Positions 1 to 6,120 of a DNA stretch of 6,416 nt are shown one piece after another. Source of the stretch: Pseudomonadota bacterium (GTDB taxonomy: Bacteria > Pseudomonadota > Alphaproteobacteria > Rhizobiales > Rhizobiaceae); assembly GCA_023419535.1 (NCBI GenBank), contig JAEZXX010000103.1:1-6416 (forward strand), given 5' to 3'. Below the pieces are notes generated by a model. The model searched no databases and was not told the DNA's origin. It worked only from the letters and a program-made list of their open reading frames with translations. Made by a program: the position numbers and the translations under genes. Each line of letters starts with the position of its first letter. Position 1 is the stretch's first letter.

Positions 1-179
1 CGTGTGTGACGGGGTCCGGGAGCCACCCGGCGGAACCTACACGCCTGTTTGGGCAGAAAATTCCGGGGCACGCCCTTGAGGCCGGACAAGCCATCCGGCC
101 GAAGGCATCGGCAGTCTGCAGGTGGCATTGCAGGCGTCACGTTTCGCGAGTACCCGTGTGGAGCGCCGGAGGCGAGCCG

Positions 180-212
180 CAAACAACCATACCAACGGAG
201 GGCGAGCCTCCG
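180..212 (-). terminator. candidate transcription terminator after the flagellin gene
   Basis: Read on the minus strand, a perfect 6-bp GC stem (CGGAGG/CCTCCG, 196-201 with 207-212) with a 5-nt loop is followed by TTGGTATGGTTGTTTG, with nine T in sixteen bases. This is the most T-rich tract downstream of the flagellin stop. It lies about 280 bases after the stop codon and the T run is interrupted, so it is only a candidate intrinsic terminator. Confidence 0.35.
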
Positions 213-222
213 GTGCTCCACC

Positions 223-267
223 GTCCGTCGGCGGACGGACAGTCGGCCCGCCCGTTTCGCCGGGCGG
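223..267. repeat. two adjacent 7-bp perfect hairpins
   Basis: The first hairpin pairs GTCCGTC (223-229) with GACGGAC (234-240) around a 4-nt GGCG loop. The second pairs CCGCCCG (248-254) with CGGGCGG (261-267) around TTTCGC. With the stem at 196-212 they form three hairpins within 72 bases. Their position past the flagellin stop suggests a role in 3'-end formation or mRNA protection. Neither has a T tract of its own. Confidence 0.5.
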
Positions 268-461
268 CATGAACGGTCGAAGGGCCCGCGGCATCGCCGA
301 TGGGACCGGCCGGAAACCCCGCGCCCCTTCGGGCCCCGGGGCGTTTCGGCGCGTCCCCGCTCGGCCGCGCCTCGTCTCGATCGAGCGGACGGCGCCCTTC
401 GTACGGGGCGGCGCGCCGGGCTCGGATCCCGCGGGGGGCCGAACGCGCCGAAGCGAAGGCG

Positions 462-493
462 GGCGCCAGGCGTCCGGCGCCGCAGGGGGCGCC
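462..493. repeat. three GGCGCC palindromes abutting the flagellin stop codon
   Basis: GGCGCC occurs at 462-467, 476-481 and 488-493; the last overlaps the first base of the minus-strand stop triplet (CTA at 493-495). Any two copies can pair as a 6-bp stem, giving alternative hairpins directly after the stop. In a very GC-rich genome part of this may be chance. No T tract follows on the minus strand, so I do not call it a terminator. Confidence 0.4.
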
Positions 494-3400
494 TAGCGGA
501 AGAGCAGGAGCACGTTCTGCTTGGTCTGGTTGGCGATCTGCAGCGCCTGGAGCGCCAGGTCGCGGCGCACCACGAGCGCCTTCTGCCGGGCGGCCTCCTC
601 CTCCAGATTGACGTCGACGAGCAGGCCGAGCCGCCGCGTCATGACCGTCTCGAGGTTCGACAGGAAGGTCGACTGGACCGCCAGGCGGTTGGAGAAGGTG
701 GCGAGATAGGCTTCGGCGCCCGTCACGTCCCGCTTGCGCGCCTCCACGCCGGCGATCAGGGCGTCGAGCAGCGCCCCGCGCTGCGGCGCCGTCATCTGCG
801 CCATGTCGGCGCCCGACAGGTCGATCGTGTCGATCGTCGTGCGGCCGGCGCTCTGCGTCACGCCCTCCAGCCGGACGTTGCCGATGCCGATCGATCCCGT
901 GCCCGCCGCCGTCTTGGCGAAGAGCAGCCGCTCGCCTTCGCTGCGCACGCTCACGCCCGAAACGCCCTCGCGCCGCAGCGCCTCGGCGACGACGCTGGCA
1001 AGGTCGTCGGCACTGGCGATCGTGCCGCTGCCCGCCGTGTAGCCGGCCCGGCCCGACAGCGCCGCCTCGACGACCGCCGCGTCGATCGTGATCGTGCGCG
1101 CCGCGCTCGAATCCACGGTCAGGTCGAAGCGGACGGACTGGCCGGCGCGAAGGCTGAGCTGCGAGCCGAAGGCCGTTCCGGTCACCGCCGTGGCGGCGCT
1201 GCCGGGCTTCGCCGTTCCCGACGCCGCCCCGATCGACACGGACGCGGCACCGGCGAGCGTGCGGGCGATCTCGATCCGCCCGTTCGCCGCGCTCGCCGCC
1301 AGATCGGAGATGCCCGCCTCGGCGAAGGCCCGCTGCAGGACGGCCGCCATCTGCTCCGCGGACCCGATCGTGCCGCTTCCCGCGGTGTATCCGGACGTTC
1401 CCGACAGCGCGGCCTCGACGGTCGAATGGCGGATGTCCACCGAGCGCTGCGCGCCGTTCACCGCAAAGCTCCAGGCGAGCGAGGCGCCGGCTTCGACGGT
1501 GACGGGCGCGGTGAAGTCGAGCGAGGCGCGGGCGATCGTCGCCGTCGCCTGGCCTACGACGTTCGAGAGGGCGAGGCTGCCGGGCCCGGCCGCGGCCTTG
1601 GAGAAGACCAGCCGCGCCCCGCTCGCGTCCACCTCGATCCCCGAGATCGACTGGCGGGCCAGCGCCGCCTTCACCACCAGCGCGAGGTCGGCGGCCGAGC
1701 CGATCCGGCCGCTGCCGGCGGTGTAGCCGGCCCGCGCGCCGAGCGCCGTCTCGACGTCACCCGCCGTCAGCTCGACCGAGCGCACGGCGCCGTCGACGGT
1801 CAGGTCGAAGCGCAGGGCCGCGTTCGTCGCGATCGTCACCGGCCCGGCGAAGTCGGAGCCGGTGGTCAGCGCGGCGCGGACCGCGTTGCTGGCGGTCGCG
1901 GCCGCGTTGCGGACGTCGAGGCTGTCGCCGTCGGCGGGCGCGCCCGTCCGGGTGAACTGCAGCCGCGCCCCGACGGCCGCGACCGAGACGTTCGAGATCC
2001 CGGCCTGGGAGACCGCCTGCTGCGCGACGCGGGCGAACTGGTCGACGGTGCCGATCGTGCCGCTGCCGGCGGTGTAGCCGCTTTGTCCGGCGAGTGCCGC
2101 CTCGATCGTCGCCTTCGTCACGGCGATGGGGCGCGCCGTCCCGTTGACGAGGACGTCGAGGGTCAGCGACGCGCCCTCGCCAAGCGTCACGGGGCCCGCG
2201 AAGTCCGAGCCCGTCCGCACGCTCGCGGCCTGTCCCGACGTTGCGGCCGCGCCCGAGCCCGAACCGGTCGCAAAGCCGATATTGTCGGCCACCGAGCCGT
2301 CGCCGTTCAGCGCCTCGATCTGGGTGACCGCGATCGCGTTGTCGAAATTGCGCTGATAGAACAGGACGTTCGTCCCGTCCCAATGGGCGCCGACATAGTC
2401 CCGCCACGGGCGGCCGGCCGAGGTGTCGTTGGCGATCACCTGGTCGATCGCCGAGGCCAGCGACCCGCCGCTCGATACCCCGGCGAGACCCACGGTGATC
2501 GAGTGTCGCAGCACGTTTCCGTTCGGATCGCGGATGTTGAAGGTGAAGCGCAGCCGGTCGCTCCGGTCGATACGCGAGAGATCGGGGGCTCCGATACTGT
2601 CATAGACGTGGTTCGCGCCGTTGATCTGCTTGGAGGTGGTGCTCCAGCCGCTCTGCGACTGGAGGTCGAGCGTCGACGTCGTGACGTCGTCGCCGTCCAC
2701 CACCTGCATGCCGGTGACGGACACGCTTCCGGGTCCCGCCGTCGCGCTGCGCACGCTGATCGTGCGGTCCGATGCGACATTGGCGACGAGGACGTTGTTG
2801 CCGAACTCGGCGTTCAGCGCGCGCTGGAGTTCGCTCTGCAGGGTCGCCGCGTCACCGACGGACCGCAGATAGACCTTCACCGTGCGCGCGGTGCCGTTGA
2901 CGCTGGTCTGGAGCTCGATCGTGTCGCCGGAGCGCAGTCCGTTGCTCGTCGTGTTGAGGCGGCCGACGACGGCCTCCGCGGCGCGGGCCGCCTGCCCCGC
3001 GACGCCCGACACCGCGTTCGTCGAGGCGCCGGACAGGCCGGCCGTGGACGGCGTTCTCGCCGCGGCACCCTCGACGCTGGTCGCGGCGCCGTCGAGCCCG
3101 GCCGTCGCCGGGGCGACGGCGTCGAGCCCGTCGGTCGCCTGGACCGGACCGGAGATGCCCGTCGTCGACGGCGCGGCGAAGGACCGGCCCGCCGTCTCGG
3201 TCGCCGTCCCCGAAAGGCCGGCGAGATCGGTGCGCACTTGTCCGGCGGGCAGGTCGATGGGCCGCTGCAGGATGCCGCTGCGCGCCGTCCCTTCGTCGAT
3301 CAGCTGGGTCAGTCGCGTGTCGATCTTGGACGTCTGGAACCGGGTCTGACCCGTCGGGCTCGTCGCCAGCCCCGTCACGACGGTCCGGCGCGGATCGTAG

Positions 3401-3810
3401 CCGGGCGCGCTCGTATCGGTCGACAGGAGCGCGAAACCGGGACGGGACGCCGCCGCGGCGGTCGCGCGGAGTCCGGCGCGTAGATCCGCCCATCCGGCCT
3501 GGAGGGCGGCCATATCCGAACCGCCGGTCTTGGCGCGCGTCAGCAGCGTCTTCATCTCGTCGAGCAGCGCGCGGGTCGAGGTCAGCGCCGTCGCGTTCAC
3601 GGCCAGTGCGGCCTGCGTTTCCTCCAACCCGTTCCGGACGGCGGCGCTCGACCGGAGGTCCGAGCGGAGGAAGGCGGCCTTCTTCCAGACGACCGGATCG
3701 TCCTTCGCCGAGTTGACACGCAGTCCCGTCACGGCCCGCTGGACCGATCGATCGAGATCGAAATTAACCTGCTGGAGAAGACGCAACGCGGAAACGGACG
3801 CGACGGACAT
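493..3810 (-). CDS. large flagellin with repeat-rich variable domain
   Basis: This encodes a flagellin, the filament subunit exported by the flagellar type III system. Residues 1-95 match the flagellin N-terminal coiled-coil domain, with TGLRVNSAKDD at 28-38 matching the canonical SGLRINSAKDD. Residues about 1030-1105 match the C-terminal domain, ending NQTKQNVLLLFR like the usual QANQxPQNVLSLLR. These ends form the filament core in known flagellins. The centre, about 130-1000, is the surface-exposed variable part: decapeptide units at 196-265, a Flagellin_IN-like beta module near 290-365, a less regular segment to 534, then four 112-117-residue repeats (535-983). At 1105 residues it is far longer than common 270-500-residue flagellins. 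I see no cysteine and no signal peptide, as usual for flagellins. The ATG at 3808-3810 is chosen because the flagellin domain begins right after it; the ribosome site is weak (GGGG about 9 bases upstream). A FlgL-type junction protein is less likely given the C-terminus. Family confident, precise paralogue unknown. Confidence 0.9.
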   Translation of the reverse strand: MSVASVSALRLLQQVNFDLDRSVQRAVTGLRVNSAKDDPVVWKKAAFLRSDLRSSAAVRNGLEETQAALAVNATALTSTRALLDEMKTLLTRAKTGGSDMAALQAGWADLRAGLRATAAAASRPGFALLSTDTSAPGYDPRRTVVTGLATSPTGQTRFQTSKIDTRLTQLIDEGTARSGILQRPIDLPAGQVRTDLAGLSGTATETAGRSFAAPSTTGISGPVQATDGLDAVAPATAGLDGAATSVEGAAARTPSTAGLSGASTNAVSGVAGQAARAAEAVVGRLNTTSNGLRSGDTIELQTSVNGTARTVKVYLRSVGDAATLQSELQRALNAEFGNNVLVANVASDRTISVRSATAGPGSVSVTGMQVVDGDDVTTSTLDLQSQSGWSTTSKQINGANHVYDSIGAPDLSRIDRSDRLRFTFNIRDPNGNVLRHSITVGLAGVSSGGSLASAIDQVIANDTSAGRPWRDYVGAHWDGTNVLFYQRNFDNAIAVTQIEALNGDGSVADNIGFATGSGSGAAATSGQAASVRTGSDFAGPVTLGEGASLTLDVLVNGTARPIAVTKATIEAALAGQSGYTAGSGTIGTVDQFARVAQQAVSQAGISNVSVAAVGARLQFTRTGAPADGDSLDVRNAAATASNAVRAALTTGSDFAGPVTIATNAALRFDLTVDGAVRSVELTAGDVETALGARAGYTAGSGRIGSAADLALVVKAALARQSISGIEVDASGARLVFSKAAAGPGSLALSNVVGQATATIARASLDFTAPVTVEAGASLAWSFAVNGAQRSVDIRHSTVEAALSGTSGYTAGSGTIGSAEQMAAVLQRAFAEAGISDLAASAANGRIEIARTLAGAASVSIGAASGTAKPGSAATAVTGTAFGSQLSLRAGQSVRFDLTVDSSAARTITIDAAVVEAALSGRAGYTAGSGTIASADDLASVVAEALRREGVSGVSVRSEGERLLFAKTAAGTGSIGIGNVRLEGVTQSAGRTTIDTIDLSGADMAQMTAPQRGALLDALIAGVEARKRDVTGAEAYLATFSNRLAVQSTFLSNLETVMTRRLGLLVDVNLEEEAARQKALVVRRDLALQALQIANQTKQNVLLLFR
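862..2208 (-). repeat. four tandem 112-117-residue repeats in flagellin
   Basis: Units begin at residues 535, 652, 764 and 879. Each opens with a motif like SDFAGPVT, then a beta-strand pair around VNG or VDG, an alpha-like segment such as VEAALSG, the near-invariant GYTAGSGxI (Gly at 578, 695, 807 and 923), a helix with a pattern like LAxVVxxAL, the motif GISxxxV, and an ending such as GARLxFxKxAAGxGS. Unit lengths are 117, 112, 115 and about 105 residues. The layout resembles the Flagellin_IN type of beta-rich module. The copies differ strongly at the DNA level, so the duplications look old. Confidence 0.85.
3016..3225 (-). repeat. seven decapeptide units (30-bp period) in flagellin
   Basis: Residues 196-265 fall into exactly seven blocks of ten with the form TxG(L/I)(S/D)Gxxxx: LAGLSGTATE, TAGRSFAAPS, TTGISGPVQA, TDGLDAVAPA, TAGLDGAATS, VEGAAARTPS, TAGLSGASTN. 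Glycine is invariant at block position 3 (residues 198 to 258 in steps of ten) and Thr is common at position 1. In the DNA, GTCGAGCCCG recurs 30 bases apart near 3092 and 3122. The stretch links the N-terminal core to the variable domains and may form a short solenoid or a flexible Ser/Thr-rich linker. Confidence 0.75.
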
Positions 3811-3936
3811 TGGACGGGCCCCGATCGAAGCCCCCCGTGGGCCTCGGACGAGCCAAACTATCGTCGCGGCTACAGATCAGGACTTACCCGCTTCCGTTGC
3901 ATTTTACGAATCGCCCAGAACTCAAACGAGAAGGTT

Positions 3937-3957
3937 AAGATATATCTTCTATATAAT
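3937..3957. promoter_or_regulatory. AT-rich patch with 12-base palindrome and TATAAT
   Basis: AAGATATATCTT (3937-3948) is a perfect palindrome, followed by a perfect TATAAT at 3952-3957 on the plus strand. No matching -35 box lies at 16-18 bases upstream, and no credible plus-strand gene follows before the tRNA fragment. It may be an operator or easily melted DNA in the flagellin promoter region. The assignment rests only on composition and symmetry. Confidence 0.3.
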
Positions 3958-4031
3958 CTGCTGCGCTTATTGCCTGCGATGCCGATCGGGGCGGCTCGCC
4001 GGAGCAGCTGTCAAGCGTGCGGATGTTTCCT

Positions 4032-4050
4032 CGGCCCGACCGGCGGGCCG
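4032..4050. repeat. 7-bp hairpin downstream of the tRNA fragment
   Basis: CGGCCCG (4032-4038) pairs with CGGGCCG (4044-4050) around ACCGG. On the minus strand it lies about 30 bases past the CCA end of the tRNA-Ser remnant, where the tRNA terminator would have stood. It has no T tract on that strand, so a terminator role is possible but unproven. Confidence 0.35.
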
Positions 4051-4079
4051 AAGTCGGGGGCTTGGTCGTAGGGATGCGC

Positions 4080-4142
4080 TGGCGGAGAGGATGGGATTCG
4101 AACCCACGATACCGTCTCCGGTATACTCCCTTAGCAGGGGAT
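4080..4142 (-). tRNA. 3' fragment of tRNA-Ser(GCU), probable att site
   Basis: On the minus strand this reads as the 3' part of a class II tRNA. It has anticodon stem TCCC/GGGA with loop CTGCTAA (anticodon GCU, 4133-4135), a long variable arm with stem ATACCG/CGGTAT and loop GAGA, T arm GTGGG-TTCGAAT-CCCAT (4091-4107), acceptor 3' strand CCTCTCC (4084-4090), discriminator G and encoded CCA (4080-4082). GCU plus a long variable arm identifies tRNA-Ser. The outermost anticodon-stem pair is broken (A:G), and no D arm or acceptor 5' strand (GGAGAGG) lies beyond 4142, so the gene is not functional here. Homology stopping at the anticodon stem is typical of integrase core sites in tRNA genes. Since the fragment runs 5' to 3' towards lower coordinates, the element should lie to the right. 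Confidence 0.88.
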
Positions 4143-4312
4143 AACAGCCGAGATGAGGCGGGGTCAATTCCTGCTTTCCGTCCAGACATTTACGCCAGAT
4201 CGACGGCCGCGCGAAATTCGCACTTTGCGACTTTCTTGCGAGAGGCCGGTTTTGCCGACACCTCCACCCGCCCCCTGCCCCTCGTTCGTCTCGCCTGCGA
4301 GGTGGGGCGGAC
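4143..4312. other. element terminus and leader of the methyltransferase operon
   Basis: This non-coding stretch lies between the tRNA remnant and the methyltransferase. AGCAGG (4133-4138) and CCTGCT (4170-4175) form a short inverted repeat across the junction and might be integrase core-site symmetry, though six bases can occur by chance. The operon promoter should be here; TTGCGA at 4223-4228 is the nearest -35-like box, without a good -10. Overlapping small frames give no recognisable protein. Confidence 0.4.
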
Positions 4313-5674
4313 ATGAGCAACCTCGCACGCCAAAGCACGGTGTCCGACATCGTGGGTGAGTACGCCCGCAAGAGCGCGGCGATCAATGAAGAGGTCGCGG
4401 CGTTTCAGGCTGCGACCACCAAGTTGCAGATGGCGGCCTGCGTTCAGGGTAAGTACGTCGCGCCGGCGATCCATGGGAACCCGCGCGTGGACGCTCGCGA
4501 CCTGAAACTGAACCTCTGCAAGTCCGGCTGGCAGGCTGTCTACGACCGCCTGCAGATCGACCGCATCGCGAGCGCCAACGACCGGCGCCTCTTCGCCCAG
4601 ACGATCGAGAGCCCTCCGGAGCTGACGATGGAGAACGCCCGCGCGACGTTCGGCGACTATCTCGAGCGACCGCGCTACCACATCCTTCGCGGACTGGCCG
4701 AGGTCTTCGCCTCTCTGGATCGGGCCTACAAGTCGCATTCGAAGGTGAAGATTGGCGTGAAGGGCCTGCCCAAGCGGGTGATCCTCGCGAGCTTTGGCGA
4801 CTACTCTGGTACCTACGGCAAGGACCGCTTCCGAGACATCGCCAACGCTCTGGCCGCGTACCAGGGCCTGCCCATGATCGAGTATGCCGAGTTCAGCGCC
4901 ATGAGCATCGCGCATCGGCGCGGGGAGGACGCTGTTCTTGATGGGCGGCTCTATGCCGACGTCGACCGATACGGGAAGCGCGACGAGTATCAGACCCTCG
5001 ATCGCGGGATGACGGTTCGGCGCTTCGCCAACGGCAACGCCCACGTCTTTTTCACGCCGGCCACGCTGCTGGACATCAACCGCGCGCTCGCCGAGTTCTA
5101 TGGCGATGTGTTGCCGGACGTCGATCCCGAAGCCCCGGAGAAGGCGCCCAGCACTGCGGTCGCGAAGGACCTCCAGTTCTACTGGACGCCGGATGTAGTC
5201 GCGGAGAAAGCGGCCGAGGCTGCGGGCCTCTTTGATCTCCATGGATGGAGCTACAACCGCCCCGCACCGCTACGAGTGCTTGAGCCTTCGTGCGGTGATG
5301 GCCGGATCATGGATGCGATCCGGCGCCGGGGGCATCAGTGCTTCGGGATCGAGTACCATGCTGGCCGAGCAGCGGAGGCGCGGGCGAAGGGGCACAGCGT
5401 CCTTCATGCGAACTTCCTCGAGCATCCCGCGCGCGCCGAGTTCGACCGCGTCGTGATGAACCCGCCGTTCTATGGGCGGCACTACGCCAAGCACGTCCGG
5501 CACGCGCTGAAGTTCCTGAAGCCGGGCGGCGTCCTCGTCTCGATCCTGCCCGCAACCGCGCACTACGACCACGACGAGCTGAAAGGCGAATGGTCCGATC
5601 TGCCGGTTGGCAGCTTCTCAGAAGCAGGGACGAACGTCCCGACCGGCCTGCTCAAGATCAAGGTGCCCGCATGA
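4313..5674 (+). CDS. DUF4942-type N6-adenine DNA methyltransferase
   Basis: This 453-residue protein has two parts. Residues about 1-265 match the style of the DUF4942 region found before methyltransferase domains in phage and island proteins; its function is not known. Residues 285-453 form a class I SAM-dependent methyltransferase: FYWTPDVVAEKAAE (289-302) like motif X, LEPSCGDGR (323-331) as the SAM-binding motif I, acidic E347 in GIEYH at the end of strand 2, and NPPF (383-386) as catalytic motif IV of N6-adenine or N4-cytosine enzymes. NPPF favours N6-adenine. The likely reaction is methyl transfer from SAM to DNA adenine. No partner restriction enzyme is nearby, so it looks like an orphan enzyme for self-protection, anti-restriction or regulation. 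The ATG start follows GAGGTGGGG (4299-4307). Its stop overlaps the next ATG (ATGA). A target-recognition domain is not evident, so the recognition site cannot be guessed. Confidence 0.85.
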   Translation: MSNLARQSTVSDIVGEYARKSAAINEEVAAFQAATTKLQMAACVQGKYVAPAIHGNPRVDARDLKLNLCKSGWQAVYDRLQIDRIASANDRRLFAQTIESPPELTMENARATFGDYLERPRYHILRGLAEVFASLDRAYKSHSKVKIGVKGLPKRVILASFGDYSGTYGKDRFRDIANALAAYQGLPMIEYAEFSAMSIAHRRGEDAVLDGRLYADVDRYGKRDEYQTLDRGMTVRRFANGNAHVFFTPATLLDINRALAEFYGDVLPDVDPEAPEKAPSTAVAKDLQFYWTPDVVAEKAAEAAGLFDLHGWSYNRPAPLRVLEPSCGDGRIMDAIRRRGHQCFGIEYHAGRAAEARAKGHSVLHANFLEHPARAEFDRVVMNPPFYGRHYAKHVRHALKFLKPGGVLVSILPATAHYDHDELKGEWSDLPVGSFSEAGTNVPTGLLKIKVPA

Positions 5675-5727
5675 CCGCCTCCCCTCCTAGCCCTCTTCAA
5701 GACAGGGATGGGGAGGTGAACCGGTGA
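5671..5727 (+). CDS. possible 18-residue coupled ORF
   Basis: ATG at 5671 overlaps the methyltransferase stop as ATGA and reads 18 codons (MTASPPSPLQDRDGEVNR) to a TGA at 5725-5727, which overlaps the next GTG start. The frame contains the Shine-Dalgarno site of the following gene. Translation could keep that site accessible and couple the flanking genes. No family is recognisable and a weak AAGGTG is the only upstream ribosome site, so it may be a coincidental frame. Confidence 0.3.
   Translation: MTASPPSPLQDRDGEVNR
5710..5716 (+). promoter_or_regulatory. ribosome binding site fixing the GTG start at 5724
   Basis: GGGGAGG lies seven bases before GTG 5724-5726. It is one of the best Shine-Dalgarno matches in the operon and is the reason for choosing GTG over a downstream start for the small membrane protein. 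Confidence 0.7.
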
Positions 5728-5900
5728 GGGCCGTGTTCGTTCTCGTGCCCGCGGTGGTGGCATCTGCCTTTGCCGCCCTTCTACACCCGGCGCTTTGGCT
5801 CATCGTGTTCGTCGCCGTCGCGGGGCTCGGATTTCAAGTAACAGAAACGCGCCCTGAGCGAGGCGAAGGCCGCAGATCGGAACGAGGCACCGATGTCTGA
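5724..5900 (+). CDS. small two-helix membrane protein
   Basis: This 58-residue protein starts at GTG after a strong GGGGAGG site. Residues 3-19 (AVFVLVPAVVASAFAAL) and 23-38 (ALWLIVFVAVAGLGFQ) are hydrophobic and joined by a short His-Pro turn, so it likely forms a helical hairpin in the inner membrane. A charged tail follows (ETRPERGEGRRSERG, residues 41-55). I do not recognise a family. Size and topology would suit a phage membrane protein or a toxin-like peptide, but nothing shows either. It overlaps the preceding 18-codon frame by 4 bases and the next gene by 8, so it belongs to the same transcript. Confidence 0.65.
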   Translation: MRAVFVLVPAVVASAFAALLHPALWLIVFVAVAGLGFQVTETRPERGEGRRSERGTDV

Positions 5901-6120
5901 TCCCCCCGCAGTGAAGCTGACGAAGGCGGCGCTCGAAGAAATGCTGGCGATGGATAGCCCTCGCTATCATCCGTCCAGTGACCGAGATCGCGACAGGACG
6001 AGGACGAGGCTGAAGAAGGCCGGGTTGGTCCGGTTCAAGCGCAGCGAATGGAAGTGGGGCATCACCCCCGCAGGCCGCGCTCTTCTCGACGCTCTCAAAG
6101 ATGAAGGAGAGGGCCGGTGA
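5893..6120 (+). CDS. small winged-helix-like DNA-binding protein
   Basis: This 75-residue protein has a helix near 8-20 (LTKAALEEMLA), a basic Arg/Asp-rich segment 30-43 ending RLKKAGLV, then residues 45-68 that read like a wing and closing helix (LVRFKRSEWKWGITPAGRALLDAL is split here as LVRFKRSEW, then KWGITPAGRALLDAL). The pattern 'LKKAGLV...WGITPAGRALL' is typical of winged-helix transcription factors and restriction-system wing domains. It is shorter than MarR or PadR proteins, so it may be a minimal fold for operon control. The ATG at 5893 follows GAGG and overlaps the previous stop by 8 bases; its stop overlaps the next GTG by 4. Function is inferred from the local motif only. Confidence 0.7.
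   Translation: MSDPPAVKLTKAALEEMLAMDSPRYHPSSDRDRDRTRTRLKKAGLVRFKRSEWKWGITPAGRALLDALKDEGEGR
6104..6109 (+). promoter_or_regulatory. ribosome binding site fixing the GTG start at 6117
   Basis: AAGGAG sits seven bases before GTG 6117-6119, inside the end of the preceding gene. It supports this GTG over the later ATG at 6138. Confidence 0.7.

Larger units (their letters stand above)
1..492. other. gene-free flank downstream of the flagellin gene
   Basis: I see no convincing gene here on either strand. The open frames present are short or are extensions of the antisense frame of the flagellin gene, and none gives a recognisable protein. The segment is very GC-rich and dense in inverted repeats: 196-212, 223-240, 248-267, the palindromic run 322-343 and three GGCGCC hexamers at 462-493. 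It is the 3' flank of the minus-strand flagellin gene, so transcription ending here is expected. The first 180 bases could also hold the upstream region of a gene left of the window, but I see no clear promoter. Confidence 0.6.
3811..4079. other. flagellin upstream region, no gene
   Basis: No gene is supported between the flagellin start and the tRNA fragment. Its sequence is mostly GC-rich but includes an abrupt AT-rich stretch near 3895-3970, the natural place for the flagellin promoter. On the minus strand, GTAAGTCC (3880-3887) and GACGATAG (3858-3865) loosely resemble sigma-28 flagellar promoter boxes, but spacing and matches are poor. Open frames running through here on both strands have no recognisable product. 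Confidence 0.5.

Noticed and set aside
1..492. CRISPR array or second gene at the left edge
   Set aside because: The hairpins have unrelated sequences and no regular repeat-spacer pattern, and no frame shows a known protein.
49..3483. Plus-strand open frame of 1144 codons, longer than the flagellin gene
   Set aside because: It lies antisense to the flagellin gene and its product is Arg/Gly/Asp-rich with no domain, as expected from GC-rich antisense. Flagellin N- and C-terminal domains prove the minus-strand reading.
3858..3887. Sigma-28 flagellar promoter for the flagellin gene
   Set aside because: GTAAGTCC and GACGATAG match the TAAA/GCCGATAA boxes only partly and the spacing is about two bases too long. 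Kept as a remark only.
4009..4014. Perfect TTGACA on the minus strand as a -35 box for the flagellin gene
   Set aside because: No -10-like sequence lies 16-18 bases downstream; the following bases are GC-rich.
3530..4386. Several frames of 84-204 codons crossing the tRNA remnant on both strands
   Set aside because: They translate structural tRNA sequence (for example MGFEPTIPSP, a familiar tRNA-Ser artefact) and have no domain or good start.
4080..4700. Complete tRNA-Ser split by an intron
   Set aside because: No acceptor 5' strand (GGAGAGG on the minus strand) or D arm could be found beyond 4142, and the break is before the anticodon stem rather than in the anticodon loop where group I introns sit.
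4190..5242. Minus-strand open frame of 350 codons opposite the methyltransferase
   Set aside because: No recognisable motif, and the plus strand carries clear SAM and NPPF motifs with a ribosome site, so this is a shadow.
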